Assembly: GCA_021796905.1 (NCBI GenBank)
Contig: JAKABK010000069.1
Location: forward strand, 1-7,813
Direction of reading: 5' to 3'
Length of the DNA stretch: 7,813 nucleotides
DNA from: Actinomycetes bacterium
Lineage (GTDB): Bacteria; Actinomycetota; Acidimicrobiia; Acidimicrobiales; Palsa-688
The translations under genes were made by a program, and so were the position numbers. Below, piece by piece: positions 6,542 through 7,813 of this stretch; the stretch's first letter is position 1; each line of letters opens with the position of its first letter. Under the pieces are notes generated by a model, which searched no databases, was not told the DNA's origin, and saw only the letters and a program-made list of their open reading frames with translations.

Positions 6542-6970
6542 ATGTTGATGCCGCGTAAGGTCAAGCACCGCAAGACCCAGCGTGGCCGGCTGTCCGGCCA
6601 GGCGAAGGGCGGCACGACCGTCAGCTTCGGCGACTACGGCATCCAGGCGCTCGAGCCGGGCTGGGTGACCGCCCGCCAGATCGAAGCCGCCCGGATCGCG
6701 ATGACCCGCCACGTCCGCCGAGGCGGGAAGGTGTGGATCCGGGTGTTCCCCGACAAGCCGGTCACCCACAAGCCCGCCGAGACCCGTATGGGCTCGGGCA
6801 AGGGCAACCCCGAGCTTTGGGTAGCGGTGGTCAAACCGGGCCGGATCCTCTTCGAGCTGGGCGGTGTCGACGAGGCCCTCGGGCGCTCGGCGATGGAAAG
6901 AGCGATACAGAAGCTGCCGATCAAGGCCCGCTTCGTCACCCGCAGCGTCCAAGAGGAGGTGCACGTCTGA
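6542..6970 (+). CDS. rplP: 50S ribosomal protein L16
   Basis: L16 binds near the A-site tRNA elbow and is a late assembly protein of the 50S subunit. The 142-aa product starts [16 protein letters not shown], the standard N-terminus, and contains [41 protein letters not shown], the conserved [26 protein letters not shown] with the Arg that is hydroxylated in E. coli, and [12 protein letters not shown]. The ATG at 6542 is chosen over ATG 6548 because M-L-M-P is the family start and GAAGGA (6526-6531) is better spaced for it. The Shine-Dalgarno is weak, so coupling to rpsC three bases upstream probably matters. The stop overlaps the rpmC start (TGATG). Confidence 0.97.
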   Translation: MLMPRKVKHRKTQRGRLSGQAKGGTTVSFGDYGIQALEPGWVTARQIEAARIAMTRHVRRGGKVWIRVFPDKPVTHKPAETRMGSGKGNPELWVAVVKPGRILFELGGVDEALGRSAMERAIQKLPIKARFVTRSVQEEVHV

Positions 6971-7191
6971 TGACCAAACCCACCGAGCTCCGGGACCTCA
7001 ACGACGACGAGCTCGAAGCCAAGCTGGAGGAGTGCCGCCAGGAGCTGTTCAACCTCCGTTTCCAGCTCGCGACCGGCAAGCAGGACAACTCGGCCCGGAT
7101 GGGCCAGGTCCGCAAGGACATCGCGCGGGTCCTGACCATCCAGCGCGAGCGGGAGATCGAGGCCGCCGAGGCGGCGGAGGTGTCGGCATGA
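6970..7191 (+). CDS. rpmC: 50S ribosomal protein L29
   Basis: L29 is a small two-helix protein beside L23 at the tunnel exit. The 73-aa product reads [21 protein letters not shown] and contains [16 protein letters not shown] and the [20 protein letters not shown] helix, the core of the family. A short Ala/Glu tail ([10 protein letters not shown]) follows. The ATG overlaps the rplP stop and is preceded by a full AGGAGGTG (6954-6961). The stop overlaps the rpsQ ATG (ATGA). Confidence 0.96.
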   Translation: MTKPTELRDLNDDELEAKLEECRQELFNLRFQLATGKQDNSARMGQVRKDIARVLTIQREREIEAAEAAEVSA

Positions 7192-7553
7192 CCGAGAGCC
7201 GGGAAGAGACGGTGGCCCCCGAGGCCGCCTCGGCGGTGGCCTCGGCAGAGCCGTTGGTGCCCGGGGCGCTCCTCGACGGACCGGTCGGGGCCGACGATGG
7301 CCGTCCCAACCGCCGCAAGATCCGGGAAGGGTTGATCGCCTCCACGGCGATGGACAAGACGGTCGTGGTGGCCGTCGTCGAACGCGTCCGCCACCCCCGC
7401 TACGCCAAGACGATGCAGCGCACCAAGCGCATCCTCGCGCACAACGAGGACGAGACATTGAAAGTCGGCGACCGGGTACGTCTCTCCGAGACCCGTCCGC
7501 TGTCCAAGCGCAAACGCTGGCGGGTCGTCGAGGTACTGGAGAGGGCGAAGTGA
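7188..7553 (+). CDS. rpsQ: 30S ribosomal protein S17 with N-terminal extension
   Basis: S17 is an OB-fold protein that binds 16S rRNA early in assembly. The 121-aa product has an OB core at about residues 42-121: [74 protein letters not shown]. Residues 1-40 are an Ala/Glu/Pro-rich extension absent from E. coli S17 (84 aa). The ATG at 7188 is supported by a perfect GGAGGTG (7176-7182) and by the ATGA overlap with rpmC; later in-frame GTG/TTG codons lack a ribosome-binding site, so the extension is likely made. Mycobacterial S17 also has an N-terminal extension, but a more basic one. Confidence 0.96.
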   Translation: MTESREETVAPEAASAVASAEPLVPGALLDGPVGADDGRPNRRKIREGLIASTAMDKTVVVAVVERVRHPRYAKTMQRTKRILAHNEDETLKVGDRVRLSETRPLSKRKRWRVVEVLERAK

Positions 7554-7813
7554 TCCAGCAGGAGAGCCGCCTGAGGGTGGCCGACAACTCCGGGGCCAAA
7601 GAGGTGCTGTGCATCAAGGTCCTCGGCGGCTCGAAGCGTCGTTACGCGTCGATCGGCGACGTCTTCGTCGCCACGGTGAAGGACGCCATCCCGGGCGCCA
7701 ACGTGAAGAAGGGTGATGTCGTGAAGTGCGTGGTGGTGCGGACCAAGAAGGAGAAGCGTCGCTCGGACGGCAGCTACATCCGTTTCGACGAGAACGCCGC
7801 CGTGCTGATCAAC
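7550..7813 (+). CDS. rplN: 50S ribosomal protein L14 (3' end cut by window)
   Basis: L14 binds 23S rRNA at the subunit interface, where it forms an intersubunit bridge and the docking site for RsfS. The visible 88 residues (family length about 122) read [26 protein letters not shown] after the GTG start, then [53 protein letters not shown], all diagnostic. The GTG overlaps the rpsQ stop (GTGA), with GGAGAGGG (7538-7545) as Shine-Dalgarno. The frame is open to the last base of the window. Confidence 0.97.
   Translation, partial: MIQQESRLRVADNSGAKEVLCIKVLGGSKRRYASIGDVFVATVKDAIPGANVKKGDVVKCVVVRTKKEKRRSDGSYIRFDENAAVLIN

Noticed and set aside
4316..6964. 882-codon open frame on the minus strand opposite rpsS, rplV, rpsC and rplP
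   Set aside because: Its Gly/Leu/Asp-rich repetitive translation is the antisense shadow of GC-rich codons and of the rplV repeat. Every base lies opposite well-conserved ribosomal genes and I see no recognisable domain, so the lack of stops is explained by base composition.

Overview
The window holds the end of the str region and most of the S10 ribosomal-protein operon of a high-GC bacterium. All genes are on the + strand in canonical order: tuf (5' end cut) - rpsJ - rplC - rplD - rplW - rplB - rpsS - rplV - rpsC - rplP - rpmC - rpsQ - rplN (3' end cut). The strong G/C bias at third codon positions, the frequent GTG starts, the L3 segment [12 protein letters not shown], the L4 segment [10 protein letters not shown] and the L23 segment [10 protein letters not shown] point to Actinobacteria (Actinomycetota). 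Several proteins differ enough from the mycobacterial versions I remember to suggest a deep lineage such as Acidimicrobiia, but that class-level placement is a guess.

Layout: 1-1182 is EF-Tu, lacking only about three N-terminal residues. 1183-1294 is a spacer with a strong GC hairpin that probably ends the tuf transcript. 1295-1615 is S10. 1616-1850 is an unusually long gap for this point of the operon; it holds a terminator-like hairpin, an extended -10 promoter candidate (TGC-TAGGAT) and a structured leader. 1851-4696 carries rplC, rplD, rplW, rplB and rpsS, tightly packed with GTGA overlaps or 1-3 nt gaps. 4697-4786 is a second insertion; it holds a large hairpin, a hairpin over the rplV ribosome-binding site, and a 29-codon frame that runs from just after the rpsS stop to the rplV start. 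4787-7813 carries rplV, rpsC, rplP, rpmC, rpsQ and rplN, again tightly coupled.

The products work together in translation. L4, L22 and L23 surround the peptide exit tunnel, L2 and L3 support the peptidyl-transferase centre, S3 and S10 are in the 30S head, and EF-Tu delivers aminoacyl-tRNA. I see no mobile element, CRISPR array, tRNA, rRNA or defence/toxin gene, and no complete undescribed system.

What is unusual lies in the details. L22 has a long acidic C-terminal tail built on thirteen exact 15-bp/5-residue tandem units. L4, S3 and S17 also have low-complexity tails. The operon appears interrupted by regulatory RNA structure after rpsJ and after rpsS. Near-invariant positions of EF-Tu (81, 113, 230, 233) and L2 (232) are substituted.
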